Position numbers and translations under genes: made by a program
Assembly: GCF_964340395.1 (NCBI RefSeq)
Contig: NC_135567.1
Location: forward strand, 12,786,925 to 12,850,924
Reading direction: 5' to 3'
Length of the DNA: 64,000 nucleotides
DNA from: Glandiceps talaboti
Lineage: Eukaryota; Hemichordata; Enteropneusta; Spengelidae
The notes under the pieces: model-generated
Seen by the model: the letters and a program-made list of their open reading frames with translations, nothing else
The model's database searches: none
Told to the model about the DNA's origin: nothing
In this document: piece by piece, positions 39,039-53,462 of the stretch
Layout of the letters: each line of letters opens with the position of its first letter
How positions within the stretch are numbered: the stretch's first letter is position 1

Positions 39039-39281
39039 ATACAACACCACCGGTGCTAAATTGTACAGGCGACATTTCTGCAGAATTCGATGCTGGATCT
39101 ACAACAGGAGCTGTCACATTGCCTACTATATCGGCAACAGATGACTCTGGAGAAACTCCCTCAGTATCATGTAGTCCTGCCTCAGGTGACAAGTTTAATG
39201 TTGGGGCAAATACAGTAACATGTTCTGCCACAGATAGTTCTGGCAACACAGGGACATGTACTTTCACAGTCACTGTCACAG
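39039..39281 (+). CDS. HYR domain exon 1
   Basis: The acceptor is taatttcacag and the donor is G|gtatgtg. The exon is 243 bp, phase 1-1, so the codon at each junction is G|AT (Asp). It encodes one complete 81-residue HYR module: D-TTPPVLNCTGDIS at the start, ISATDDSGETPSV in the middle, then SPASGDKFNVGANTVTCSAT and DSSGNTGTCTFTVTVT at the end. Four Cys are at 9, 45, 62 and 74, with one N-C-T sequon at Asn-8. HYR is an immunoglobulin-like fold found in sea urchin hyalin and other adhesion or matrix proteins, so an extracellular structural or binding role is inferred. Variable sites across the array are residue 6 (V/L), 30 (T/Y) and 44 (S/A), plus silent sites at 33 (GCA/GCC) and 65 (ACA/ACT). 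This copy is V, T, S, GCA, ACA. Confidence 0.92.
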
Positions 39282-40480
39282 GTATGTGTCTAACAATCGC
39301 CCCGGAAGGAAAGTGTTTGCTGAGATGAATGTACATAATTAAATCCGATAAGGTAACTGATATTTTCGATGGCTTGCAATTATATTGTTGTACTGAAAAA
39401 TTAAAAAAATCTAGGCCATATCAGTTGCAGTAGAGATACATGTATACGAAATTGACTACCACGTTTTGATAGATGTGGGTTTATTGTGAGTCTAAAGTAT
39501 TGATTGCCGTAAAACATAACCATTTTTCATGATTTTCATTGTGAACGTGACATTTACAATTTGGTCTGTCAATAATATTTGCTAATTGTGTGTTTTATGA
39601 TTATTTTTTAACATTTTTGAATTTTTTCTGCAACATAACAATACCTAAGTTATAAAAAATTGAACTCAAACGGTCATATATTAATGTATCAAAATAGAAA
39701 ACCATTTTAGACGTCCTCAATAATCGCAAATTACAAGTGTAGATGAAGTTATGATATTGTCGATAAATTACACATTAAAAATATACTCAAATTTCAACTA
39801 TCAATGATATACTTTAATATATCTAGTATGGTTGGGATAAATAATGATTTATACATTCAAAAATACATTCCATGAAATATTCACTGCAATTAATAAAAAA
39901 AACATGGGTTTTGTGGAATTTTAATATACTTCCCGTGCTATAATTCTTTTCAATAAACAGTAAATATTAAAGTGACTAGACTTGGCGAGCAATAACAAGC
40001 ACAGATTGTCATCACTTTAGTTATGGTATTTGGTACTCTAAGCATGATATTTGAACAGTTCACATAGCTAATCTATTGAACTTTTTACAAAGACTTGCAG
40101 AGCACATTGGTATTATCAGATGTTGGTATTGAAAATTTTTAAATTAAAATAACTATTATGTTTTACTAAACTATAATATCACATCATTCATTCTCACTAA
40201 ATCTTGCTCAAAATATGAAAGATACTACTGTATACTAAGTAACATCACTGCTGATGTTGGACACTTCATGGTTCCTTATAAACATCTGTTGAAATTGGAA
40301 CACTAGTAAATCTGTTTTCTTGATTTGTAGGGGTATCTTTTTAATCGTTGATGTTTCTCACGGAAATTCTAAAACGTATTTTGATTTTCTTTTTTTTTTA
40401 AAGTAAAGTAAAGTAACTAGCAGGACATTTTCGTATAATGTAAACTATTTTTGTCTTTCATCGTAAATGTAATTTCACAG

Positions 40481-40723
40481 ATACAACACCACCGGTGCTA
40501 AATTGTACAGGCGACATTTCTGCAGAATTCGATGCTGGATCTACAACAGGAGCTGTCACATTGCCTTATATATCGGCCACAGATGACTCTGGAGAAACTC
40601 CCTCAGTATCATGTAGTCCTGCCTCAGGTGACAAGTTTAATGTTGGGGCAAATACAGTAACATGTTCTGCCACTGATAGTTCTGGCAACACAGGGACATG
40701 TACTTTCACAGTCACTGTCACAG
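40481..40723 (+). CDS. HYR domain exon 2
   Basis: Same splice sites, length and phase as exon 1. Variable sites: V6, Y30 (TAT instead of ACT), S44, GCC33, ACT65. The intron just after the donor reads ctaacaaccgcc, a variant shared only with exon 5. Confidence 0.92.
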
Positions 40724-41921
40724 GTATGTGTCTAACAACCGCCCCGGAAGGAAAGTGTTTGCTGAGATGAATGTACATAATTAAATCCGATTAAGGTAAC
40801 TGATATTTTCGATGGCTTGCAATTATATTGTTGTACTGAAAAATTAAAAAATCTAGGCCATATCAGTTGCAGTAGAGATACATGTATACGAAATTGACTA
40901 CCACGTTTTGATAGATGTGGGTTTATTGTGAGTCTAAAGTATTGATTGCCGTAAAACATAACCATTTTTCTCGATTTTCACTGTAAACGTGACATTTACA
41001 ATTTGGTCTGTCAATAATATTTGCTAATTGTGTGTTTTATGATTATTTTTTAACATTTTTGAAATTTTTCTGCAACATAACAATACCTAAGTTATAAAAA
41101 ATTGAACTCAAACGGTCATATATTAATGTATCAAAATAGAAAACCATTTTAGACGTCCTCAATAATTGTAAATTACAAGTGTAGATGAAGTTATGATATT
41201 GTCGATAAATTACACATTAAAAATATACTCAAATTTCAACTATCAATGATATACTTTAATATATCTAGTATGGTTGGGATAAATAATGATTTATACATTC
41301 AAAAATACATTCCATGAAATATTCACTGCAATTAATAAAAAAAACATGGGTTTTGTGGAATTTTAATATACTTCCCGTGCTATAATTCTTTTCAATAAAC
41401 AGTAAATATTAAAGTGACTAGACTTGGCGAGCAATAACAAGCACAGATTGTCATCACTTTAGTTATGGTATTTGGTACTCTAAGCATGATATTTGAACAG
41501 TTCACATAGCTAATCTATTGAACTTTTTACAAAGACTTGCAGAGCACATTGGTATTATCAGATGTTGGTATTGAAAATTTTTAAATTAAAATAACTATTA
41601 TGTTTTACTAAACTATAATATCACATCATTCATTCTCACTAAATCTTGCTCAAAATATGAAAGATATTACTGTATACTAAGTAACATCACTGCTGATGTT
41701 GGACACTTCATGGTTCCTTATAAACATCTGTTGAAATTGGAACACTAGTAAATCTGTTTTCTTGATTTGTAGGGGTATCTTTTTAATCGTTGATGTTTCT
41801 CACGGAAATTCTAAAACGTATTTTGATTTTCTTTTTTTTTAAAGTAAAGTAAAGTAACTAGCAGGACATTTTCGTATAATGTAAACTATTTTTGTCTTTC
41901 ATCGTAAATGTAATTTCACAG

Positions 41922-42164
41922 ATACAACACCACCGTTGCTAAATTGTACAGGCGACATTTCTGCAGAATTCGATGCTGGATCTACAACAGGAGCTGTCAC
42001 ATTGCCTACTATATCGGCCACAGATGACTCTGGAGAAACTCCCTCAGTATCATGTAGTCCTGCCTCAGGTGACAAGTTTAATGTTGGGGCAAATACAGTA
42101 ACATGTTCTGCCACTGATAGTTCTGGCAACACAGGGACATGTACTTTCACAGTCACTGTCACAG
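41922..42164 (+). CDS. HYR domain exon 3
   Basis: Variable sites: L6 (TTG instead of GTG), T30, S44, GCC33, ACT65. Leu-6 is shared only with exons 6 and 11. It is followed by an intron of the gatttggg/catgcg class. Confidence 0.92.
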
Positions 42165-43360
42165 GTATGTGTCTAACAATCGCCCCGGAAGGAAAGTGTT
42201 TGCTGAGATGAATGTACATAATTAAATCCGATAAGGTAACTGATATTTTCGATGGCTTGCAATTATATTGTTGTACTGAAAAATTAAAAAATCTAGGCCA
42301 TATCAGTTGCAGTAGAGATACATGTATACGAAATTGACTACCACGTTTTGATAGATTTGGGTTTATTGTGAGTCTAAAGTATTGATTGCCGTAAAACATA
42401 ACCATTTTTCTCGATTTTCACTGTAAACGTGACATTTACAATTTGGTCTGTCAATAATATTTGCTAATTGTGTGTTTTATGATTATTTTTTAACATTTTT
42501 GAAATTTTTCTGCAACATAACAATACCTAAGTTATAAAAAATTGAACTCAAACGGTCATATATTAATGTATCAAAATAGAAAACCATTTTAGACGTCCTC
42601 AATAATCGCAAATTACAAGTGTAGATGAAGTTATGATATTGTCGATAAATTACACATTAAAAATATACTCAAATTTCAACTATCAATGATATACGTTAAT
42701 ATATCTAGTATGGTTGGGATAAATATTGATTTATACATTCAAAAATACATTCCATGAAATATTCACTGCAATTAATAAAAAAAAACATGCGTTTTGTGGA
42801 ATTTTAATATACTTCCCGTGCTATAATTCTTTTCAATAAACAGTAAATATTAAAGTGACTAGACTTGGCGAGCAATAACAAGCACAGATTGTCATCACTT
42901 TAGTTATGGTATTTGGTACTCTAAGCATGATATTTGAACAGTTCACATAGCTAATCTAATGAACTTTTTACAAAGACTTGCAGATAACATTGGTATTATC
43001 AGATGTTGGTATTGAAAATTTTTAAATTAAAATAACTTATGTTTTACTAAACTATAATATCACATCATTCATTCTCACTAAATCTTGCTCAGAATATGAA
43101 AGATATTACTGTATACTAAGTAACATCACTGCTGATGTTGGACACTTCATGGTTCCTTATAAACATCTGTTGAAATTGGAACACTAGTAAATCTGTTTTC
43201 TTGATTTGTAGGGGTATCTTTTTAATCGTTGATGTTTCTCACGGAAATTCTGAAACGTATTTTGATTTTCTTTTTTTTAAAAGTAAAGTAAAGTAACTAG
43301 CAGGACATTTTCGTATAATGTAAACTATTTTTGCCTTTCATCGTAAATGTAATTTCACAG

Positions 43361-43603
43361 ATACAACACCACCGGTGCTAAATTGTACAGGCGACATTTC
43401 TGCAGAATTCGATGCTGGATCTACAACAGGAGCTGTCACATTGCCTACTATATCGGCAACAGATGACTCTGGAGAAACTCCCTCAGTATCATGTAGTCCT
43501 GCCTCAGGTGACAAGTTTAATGTTGGGGCAAATACAGTAACATGTTCTGCCACAGATAGTTCTGGCAACACAGGGACATGTACTTTCACAGTCACTGTCA
43601 CAG
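43361..43603 (+). CDS. HYR domain exon 4
   Basis: Identical to exon 1 at every variable site (V6, T30, S44, GCA33, ACA65) and followed by the same intron class. It appears to be the counterpart of exon 1 in a three-unit duplication (1-3 to 4-6). Confidence 0.92.
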
Positions 43604-44805
43604 GTATGTGTCTAACAATCGCCCCGGAAGGAAAGTGTTTGCTGAGATGAATGTACATAATTAAATCCGATAAGGTAACTGATATTTTCGATGGCTTGCA
43701 ATTATATTGTTGTACTGAAAAATTAAAAAAATCTAGGCCATATCAGTTGCAGTAGAGATACATGTATACGAAATTGACTACCACGTTTTGATAGATGTGG
43801 GTTTATTGTGAGTCTAAAGTATTGATTGCCGTAAAACATAACCATTTTTCATGATTTTCATTGTGAACGTGACATTTACAATTTGGTCTGTCAATAATAT
43901 TTGCTAATTGTGTGTTTTATGATTATTTTTTAACATTTTTGAATTTTTTCTGCAACATAACAATACCTAAGTTATAAAAAATTGAACTCAAACGGTCATA
44001 TATTAATGTATCAAAATAGAAAACCATTTTAGACGTCCTCAATAATCGCAAATTACAAGTGTAGATGAAGTTATGATATTGTCGATAAATTACACATTAA
44101 AAATATACTCAAATTTCAACTATCAATGATATACTTTAATATATCTAGTATGGTTGGGATAAATAATGATTTATACATTCAAAAATACATTCCATGAAAT
44201 ATTCACTGCAATTAATAAAAAAAACATGGGTTTTGTGGAATTTTAATATACTTCCCGTGCTATAATTCTTTTCAATAAACAGTAAATATTAAAGTGACTA
44301 GACTTGGCGAGCAATAACAAGCACAGATTGTCATCACTTTAGTTATGGTATTTGGTACTCTAAGCATGATATTTGAACAGTTCACATAGCTAATCTATTG
44401 AACTTTTTACAAAGACTTGCAGAGCACATTGGTATTATCAGATGTTGGTATTGAAAATTTTTTAATTAAAATAACTATTATGTTTTACTAAACTATAATA
44501 TCACATCATTCATTCTCACTAAATCTTGCTCAGAATATGAAAGATATTACTGTATACTAGGTAACATCACTGCTGATGTTGGACACTTCATGGTTCCTTA
44601 TAAACATCTGTTGAAATTGGAACACTAGTAAATCTGTTTTCTTGATTTGTAGGGGTATCTTTTTAATCGTTGATGTTTCTCACGGAAATTCTAAAACGTA
44701 TTTTGATTTTCTTTTTTTTAAAGTAAAGTAAAGTAAAGTAACTAGCAGGACATTTTCGTATAATGTAAACTATATTTGTCTTTCATCGTAAATGTAATTT
44801 CACAG

Positions 44806-45048
44806 ATACAACACCACCGGTGCTAAATTGTACAGGCGACATTTCTGCAGAATTCGATGCTGGATCTACAACAGGAGCTGTCACATTGCCTTATATATCG
44901 GCCACAGATGACTCTGGAGAAACTCCCTCAGTATCATGTAGTCCTGCCTCAGGTGACAAGTTTAATGTTGGGGCAAATACAGTAACATGTTCTGCCACTG
45001 ATAGTTCTGGCAACACAGGGACATGTACTTTCACAGTCACTGTCACAG
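44806..45048 (+). CDS. HYR domain exon 5
   Basis: Matches exon 2 at all variable sites (V6, Y30, S44, GCC33, ACT65) and in the ctaacaaccgcc text after the donor. The upstream gtaaa tract has one extra unit (about 44,719-44,740). Confidence 0.92.
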
Positions 45049-46246
45049 GTATGTGTCTAACAACCGCCCCGGAAGGAAAGTGTTTGCTGAGATGAATGTA
45101 CATAATTAAATCCGATTAAGGTAACTGATATTTTCGATGGCTTGCAATTATATTGTTGTACTGAAAAATTAAAAAATCTAGGCCATATCAGTTGCAGTAG
45201 AGATACATGTATACGAAATTGACTACCACGTTTTGATAGATGTGGGTTTATTGTGAGTCTAAAGTATTGATTGCCGTAAAACATAACCATTTTTCTCGAT
45301 TTTCACTGTAAACGTGACATTTACAATTTGGTCTGTCAATAATATTTGCTAATTGTGTGTTTTATGATTATTTTTTAACATTTTTGAAATTTTTCTGCAA
45401 CATAACAATACCTAAGTTATAAAAAATTGAACTCAAACGGTCATATATTAATGTATCAAAATAGAAAACCATTTTAGACGTCCTCAATAATTGTAAATTA
45501 CAAGTGTAGATGAAGTTATGATATTGTCGATAAATTACACATTAAAAATATACTCAAATTTCAACTATCAATGATATACTTTAATATATCTAGTATGGTT
45601 GGGATAAATAATGATTTATACATTCAAAAATACATTCCATGAAATATTCACTGCAATTAATAAAAAAAACATGGGTTTTGTGGAATTTTAATATACTTCC
45701 CGTGCTATAATTCTTTTCAATAAACAGTAAATATTAAAGTGACTAGACTTGGCGAGCAATAACAAGCACAGATTGTCATCACTTTAGTTATGGTATTTGG
45801 TACTCTAAGCATGATATTTGAACAGTTCACATAGCTAATCTATTGAACTTTTTACAAAGACTTGCAGAGCACATTGGTATTATCAGATGTTGGTATTGAA
45901 AATTTTTAAATTAAAATAACTATTATGTTTTACTAAACTATAATATCACATCATTCATTCTCACTAAATCTTGCTCAAAATATGAAAGATATTACTGTAT
46001 ACTAAGTAACATCACTGCTGATGTTGGACACTTCATGGTTCCTTATAAACATCTGTTCAAATTGGAACACTAGTAAATCTGTTTTCTTGATTTGTAGGGG
46101 TATCTTTTTAATCGTTGATGTTTCTCACGGAAATTCTAAAACGTATTTTGATTTTCTTTTTTTTAAAAGTAAAGTAAAGTAACTAGCAGGACATTTTCGT
46201 ATAATGTAAACTATTTTTGTCTTTAATCGTAAATGTAATTTCACAG

Positions 46247-46489
46247 ATACAACACCACCGTTGCTAAATTGTACAGGCGACATTTCTGCAGAATTCGATG
46301 CTGGATCTACAACAGGAGCTGTCACATTGCCTACTATATCGGCCACAGATGATTCTGGAGAAACTCCCTCAGTAGCATGTAGTCCTGCCTCAGGTGACAA
46401 GTTTAATGTTGGGGCAAATACAGTAACATGTTCTGCCACTGATAGTTCTGGCAACACAGGGACATGTACTTTCACAGTCACTGTCACAG
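46247..46489 (+). CDS. HYR domain exon 6
   Basis: Variable sites: L6, T30, A44, GCC33, ACT65, plus a silent GAT at Asp-36. The flanks carry private variants (ctttaatcg before, ctaagaatcgcc after, and ccatgacaat near 46,840) that recur only around exon 11. Confidence 0.92.
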
Positions 46490-47689
46490 GTATGTGTCTA
46501 AGAATCGCCCCGGAAGGAAACTGTTTGCTGAGATGAATGTACATAATTAAATCCGATAAGGTAACTGATATTTTCGATGGCTTGCAATTATATTGTTGTA
46601 CTGAAAAATTAAAAAATCTAGCCCATATCAGTTGCAGTAGAGATACATGTATACGAAATTGACTACCACGTTTTGATAGATTTGGGTTTATTGTGAGTCT
46701 AAAGTATTGATTGCCGTAAAACATAACCATTTTTCTCGATTTTCACTGTAAACGTGACATTTACAATTTGGTTTGTCAATAATATTTGCTAATTGTGTGT
46801 TTTATGATTATTTTTTAACATTTTTTGAAATTTTTGTGCACCATGACAATACCTAAGTTATAAAAAAATTGAACTCAAACGGTCATATATTAATGTATCA
46901 AAATAGAAAACCATTTTAGACGTCCTCAATAATCGCAAATTACAAGTGTAGATGAAGTTATGATATTGTCGATAAATTACACATTAAAAATATACTCAAA
47001 TTTCAACTATGAATGATATACGTTAATATATCTAGTATGGTTGGGATAAATATTGATTTATACATTCAAAAATACATTCCATGAAATATTCACTGCAATT
47101 AATAAAAAAAAACATGCGTTTTGTGGAATTTTAATATACTTCCCGTGCTATAATTCTTTTCAATAAACAGTAAATATTAAAGTGACTAGACTTGGCGAGC
47201 AATAACAAGCACAGATTGTCATCACTTTAGTTATGGTATTTGGTACTCTAAGCATGATATTTGAACAGTTCACATAGCTAATCTAATGAACTTTTTACAA
47301 AGACTTGCAGATAACATTGGTATTATCAGATGTTGGTATTGAAAATTTTTAAATTAAAATAACTATTATGTTTTACTAAACTATAATATCACATCATTCA
47401 TTCTCACTAAATCTTGCTCAGAATATGAAAGATATTACTGTATACTAGGTAACATCACTGCTGATGTTGGACACTTCATGGTTCCTTATAAACATCTGTT
47501 GAAATTGGAACACTAGTAAATCTGTTTTCTTGATTTGTAGGGGTATCTTTTTAATCGTTGATGTTTCTCACGGAGATTCTAAAACGTATTTTGATTTTCT
47601 TTTTTTTTAAAGTAAAGTAAAGTAACTAGCAGGACATTTTCGTATAATGTAAACTATTTTTGCCTTTCATCGTAAATGTAATTTCACAG

Positions 47690-47932
47690 ATACAACACCA
47701 CCGGTGCTAAATTGTACAGGCGACATTTCTGCAGAATTCGATGCTGGATCTACAACAGGAGCTGTCACATTGCCTTATATATCGGCAACAGATGACTCTG
47801 GAGAAACTCCCTCAGTATCATGTAGTCCTGCCTCAGGTGACAAGTTTAATGTTGGGGCAAATACAGTAACATGTTCTGCCACTGATAGTTCTGGCAACAC
47901 AGGGACATGTACTTTCACAGTCACTGTCACAG
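47690..47932 (+). CDS. HYR domain exon 7
   Basis: Variable sites: V6, Y30, S44, GCA33, ACT65, the same exon haplotype as exon 14. The following intron has a private gtgggtgtattg variant near 48,127. Confidence 0.92.
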
Positions 47933-49130
47933 GTATGTGTCTAACAATCGCCCCGGAAGGAAACTGTTTGCTGAGATGAATGTACATAATTAAATCCGAT
48001 AAGGTAACTGATATTTTCGATGGCTTGCAATTATATTGTTGTACTGAAAAATTAAAAAAATCTAGGCCATATCAGTTGCAGTAGAGATACATGTATACGA
48101 AATTGACTACCACGTTTTGATAGATGTGGGTGTATTGTGAGTCTAAAGTATTGATTGCCGTAAAACATAACCATTTTTCATGATTTTCACTGTAAACGTG
48201 ACATTTACAATTTGGTCTGTCAATAATATTTGCTAATTGTGTGTTTTATGATTATTTTTTAACATTTTTGAATTTTTTCTGCAACATAACAATACCTAAG
48301 TTATAAAAAAATGAACTCAAACGGTCATATATTAATGTATCAAAATAGAAAACCATTTTAGACGTCCTCAATAATCGCAAATTACAAGTGTAGATGAAGT
48401 TATGATATTGTCGATAAATTACACATTAAAAATATACTCAAATTTCAACTATCAATGATATACTTTAATATATCTAGTATGGTTGGGATAAATAATGATT
48501 TATACATTCAAAAATACATTCCATGAAATATTCACTGCAATTAATAAAAAAAACATGGGTTTTGTGGAATTTTAATATACTTCCCGTGCTATAATTCTTT
48601 TCAATAAACAGTAAATATTAAAGTGACTAGACTTGGCGAGCAATAACAAGCACAGATTGTCATCACTTTAGTTATGGTATTTGGTACTCTAAGCATGATA
48701 TTTGAACAGTTCACATAGCTAATCTATTGAACTTTTTACAAAGACTTGCAGAGCACATTGGTATTATCAGATGTTGGTATTGAAAATTTTTAAATTAAAA
48801 TAACTATTATGTTTTACTAAACTATAATATCACATCATTCATTCTCACTAAATCTTGCTCAAAATATGAAAGATATTACTGTATACTAAGTAACATCACT
48901 GCTGATGTTGGACACTTCATGGTTCCTTATAAACATCTGTTCAAATTGGAACACTAGTAAATCTGTTTTCTTGATTTGTAGGGGTATCTTTTTAATCGTT
49001 GATGTTTCTCACGGAAATTCTAAAACGTATTTTGATTTTCTTTTTTTTAAAAGTAAAGTAAAGTAACTAGCAGGACATTTTCGTATAATGTAAACTATTT
49101 TTGTCTTTCATCGTAAATGTAATTTCACAG

Positions 49131-49373
49131 ATACAACACCACCGGTGCTAAATTGTACAGGCGACATTTCTGCAGAATTCGATGCTGGATCTACAACAGG
49201 AGCTGTCACATTGCCTACTATATCGGCCACAGATGACTCTGGAGAAACTCCCTCAGTATCATGTAGTCCTGCCTCAGGTGACAAGTTTAATGTTGGGGCA
49301 AATACAGTAACATGTTCTGCCACTGATAGTTCTGGCAACACAGGGACATGTACTTTCACAGTCACTGTCACAG
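49131..49373 (+). CDS. HYR domain exon 8
   Basis: Variable sites: V6, T30, S44, GCC33, ACT65. The following intron is of the gatttggg class with the variant gcaatgatattg, shared with the introns after exons 10, 13 and 16. Confidence 0.92.
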
Positions 49374-50576
49374 GTATGTGTCTAACAATCGCCCCGGAAG
49401 GAAAGTGTTTGCTGAGATGAATGTACATAATTAAATCCGATTAAGGTAACTGATATTTTCGATGGCTTGCAATGATATTGTTGTACTGAAAAATTAAAAA
49501 ATCTAGGCCATATCAGTTGCAGTAGAGATACATGTATACGAAATTGACTACCACGTTTTGATAGATTTGGGTTTATTGTGAGTCTAAAGTATTGATTGCC
49601 GTAAAACATAACCATTTTTCTCGATTTTCACTGTAAACGTGACATTTACAATTTGGTTTGTCAATAATATTTGCTAATTGTGTGTTTTATGATTATTTTT
49701 TAACATTTTTTGAAATTTTTGTGCAACATAACAATACCTAAGTTATAAAAAAAATTGAACTCAAACGGTCATATATTAATGTATCAAAATAGAAAACCAT
49801 TTTAGACGTCCTCAATAATCGCAAATTACAAGTGTAGATGAAGTTATGATATTGTCGATAAATTACACATTAAAAATATACTCAAATTTCAACTATCAAT
49901 GATATACGTTAATATATCTAGTATGGTTGGGATAAATATTGATTTATACATTCAAAAATACATTCCATGAAATATTCACTGCAATTAATAAAAAAAAACA
50001 TGCGTTTTGTGGAATTTTAATATACTTCCCGTGCTATAATTCTTTTCAATAAACAGTAAATATTAAAGTGACTAGACTTGGCGAGCAATAACAAGCACAG
50101 ATTGTCATCACTTTAGTTATGGTATTTGGTACTCTAAGCATGATATTTGAACAGTTCACATAGCTAATCTAATGAACTTTTTACAAAGACTTGCAGATAA
50201 CATTGGTATTATCAGATGTTGGTATTGAAAATTTTTTAATTAAAATAACTATTATGTTTTACTAAACTATAATATCACATCATTCATTCTCACTAAATCT
50301 TGCTCAGAATATGAAAGATATTACTGTATACTAGGTAACATCACTGCTGATGTTGGACACTTCATGGTTCCTTATAAACATCTGTTGAAATTGGAACACT
50401 AGTAAATCTGTTTTCTTGATTTGTAGGGGTATCTTTTTAATCGTTGATGTTTCTCACGGAAATTCTGAAACGTATTTTGATTTTCTTTTTTTTTTAAAGT
50501 AAAGTAAAGTAACTAGCAGGACATTTTCGTATAATGTAAACTATTTTTGCCTTTCATCGTAAATGTAATTTCACAG

Positions 50577-50819
50577 ATACAACACCACCGGTGCTAAATT
50601 GTACAGGCGACATTTCTGCAGAATTCGATGCTGGATCTACAACAGGAGCTGTCACATTGCCTTATATATCGGCAACAGATGACTCTGGAGAAACTCCCTC
50701 AGTATCATGTAGTCCTGCCTCAGGTGACAAGTTTAATGTTGGGGCAAATACAGTAACATGTTCTGCCACAGATAGTTCTGGCAACACAGGGACATGTACT
50801 TTCACAGTCACTGTCACAG
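50577..50819 (+). CDS. HYR domain exon 9
   Basis: Variable sites: V6, Y30, S44, GCA33, ACA65, the same exon haplotype as exon 12. Confidence 0.92.
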
Positions 50820-52017
50820 GTATGTGTCTAACAATCGCCCCGGAAGGAAACTGTTTGCTGAGATGAATGTACATAATTAAATCCGATAAGGTAACTGATA
50901 TTTTCGATGGCTTGCAATTATATTGTTGTACTGAAAAATTAAAAAAATCTAGGCCATATCAGTTGCAGTAGAGATACATGTATACGAAATTGACTACCAC
51001 GTTTTGATAGATGTGGGTTTATTGTGAGTCTAAAGTATTGATTGCCGTAAAACATAACCATTTTTCATGATTTTCACTGTAAACGTGACATTTACAATTT
51101 GGTCTGTCAATAATATTTGCTAATTGTGTGTTTTATGATTATTTTTTAACATTTTTGAATTTTTTCTGCAACATAACAATACCTAAGTTATAAAAAATTG
51201 AACTCAAACGGTCATATATTAATGTATCAAAATAGAAAACCATTTTAGACGTCCTCAATAATCGCAAATTACAAGTGTAGATGAAGTTATGATATTGTCG
51301 ATAAATTACACATTAAAAATATACTCAAATTTCAACTATCAATGATATACTTTAATATATCTAGTATGGTTGGGATAAATAATGATTTATACATTCAAAA
51401 ATACATTCCATGAAATATTCACTGCAATTAATAAAAAAAACATGGGTTTTGTGGAATTTTAATATACTTCCCGTGCTATAATTCTTTTCAATAAACAGTA
51501 AATATTAAAGTGACTAGACTTGGCGAGCAATAACAAGCACAGATTGTCATCACTTTAGTTATGGTATTTGGTACTCTAAGCATGATATTTGAACAGTTCA
51601 CATAGCTAATCTATTGAACTTTTTACAAAGACTTGCAGAGCACATTGGTATTATCAGATGTTGGTATTGAAAATTTTTAAATTAAAATAACTATTATGTT
51701 TTACTAAACTATAATATCACATCATTCATTCTCACTAAATCTTGCTCAAAATATGAAAGATATTACTGTACACTAAGTAACATCACTGCTGATGTTGGAC
51801 ACTTCATGGTTCCTTATAAACATCTGTTGAAATTGGAACACTAGTAAATCTGTTTTCTTGATTTGTAGGGGTATCTTTTTAATCGTTGATGTTTCTCACG
51901 GAGATTCTAAAACGTATTTTGATTTTCTTTTTTTTTAAAGTAAAGTAAAGTAACTAGCAGGACATTTTCGTATAATGTAAACTATTTTTGTCTTTCATCG
52001 TAAATGTAATTTCACAG

Positions 52018-52260
52018 ATACAACACCACCGGTGCTAAATTGTACAGGCGACATTTCTGCAGAATTCGATGCTGGATCTACAACAGGAGCTGTGACATTG
52101 CCTACTATATCGGCCACAGATGACTCTGGAGAAACTCCCTCAGTATCATGTAGTCCTGCCTCAGGTGACAAGTTTAATGTTGGGGCAAATACAGTAACAT
52201 GTTCTGCCACTGATAGTTCTGGCAACACAGGGACATGTACTTTCACAGTCACTGTCACAG
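52018..52260 (+). CDS. HYR domain exon 10
   Basis: Variable sites: V6, T30, S44, GCC33, ACT65, with a private silent GTG at Val-26. Its following intron is chimeric: gatttggg/catgcg class in its first part, ctattgaac/cagagcac class at its end. Confidence 0.92.
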
Positions 52261-53462
52261 GTATGTGTCTAACAATCGCCCCGGAAGGAAAGTGTTTGCT
52301 GAGATGAATGTACATAATTAAATCCGATTAAGGTAACTGATATTTTCGATGGCTTGCAATGATATTGTTGTACTGAAAAATTAAAAAATCTAGGCCATAT
52401 CAGTTGCAGTAGAGATACATGTATACGAAATTGACTACCACGTTTTGATAGATTTGGGTTTATTGTGAGTCTAAAGTATTGATTGCCGTAAAACATAACC
52501 ATTTTTCTCGATTTTCACTGTAAACGTGACATTTACAATTTGGTTTGTCAATAATATTTGCTAATTGTGTGTTTTATGATTATTTTTTAACATTTTTTGA
52601 AATTTTTGTGCAACATAACAATACCTAAGTTATAAAAAAAATTGAACTCAAACGGTCATATATTAATGTATCAAAATAGAAAACCATTTTAGACGTCCTC
52701 AATAATCGCAAATTACAAGTGTAGATGAAGTTATGATATTGTCGATAAATTACACATTAAAAATATACTCAAATTTCAACTATGAATGATATACGTTAAT
52801 ATATCTAGTATGGTTGGGATAAATATTGATTTATACATTCAAAAATACATTCCATGAAATATTCACTGCAATTAATAAAAAAAAACATGCGTTTTGTGGA
52901 ATTTTAATATACTTCCCGTGCTATAATTCTTTTCAATAAACAGTAAATATTAAAGTGACTAGACTTGGCGAGCAATAACAAGCACAGATTGTCATCACTT
53001 TAGTTATGGTATTTGGTACTCTAAGCATGATATTTGAACAGTTCACATAGCTAATCTATTGAACTTTTTACAAAGACTTGCAGAGCACATTGGTATTATC
53101 AGATGTTGGTATTGAAAATTTTTAAATTAAAATAACTATTATGTTTTACTAAACTATAATATCACATCATTCATTCTCACTAAATCTTGCTCAAAATATG
53201 AAAGATATTACTGTATACTAAGTAACATCACTGCTGATGTTGGACACTTCATGGTTCCTTATAAACATCTGTTCAAATTGGAACACTAGTAAATCTGTTT
53301 TCTTGATTTGTAGGGGTATCTTTTTAATCGTTGATGTTTCTCACGGAAATTCTAAAACGTATTTTGATTTTCTTTTTTTTAAAAGTAAAGTAAAGTAACT
53401 AGCAGGACATTTTCGTATAATGTAAACTATTTTTGTCTTTAATCGTAAATGTAATTTCACAG

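Noticed and set aside
39053-39328. Reading each HYR copy as a separate 91-residue gene starting at GTG or TTG
   Set aside because: There is no ATG start. The frame runs into the intron past a consensus GTATGT donor, and each copy has an acceptor AG 14 bp upstream. These are internal exons.
46125-46730. 201-residue antisense open frame across HYR exon 6 (also 53,341-53,946 over exon 11, and shorter versions in other units)
   Set aside because: It mirrors the sense HYR exon and neighbouring intron text. Its length changes with single indels between units, and no domain is seen on that strand.
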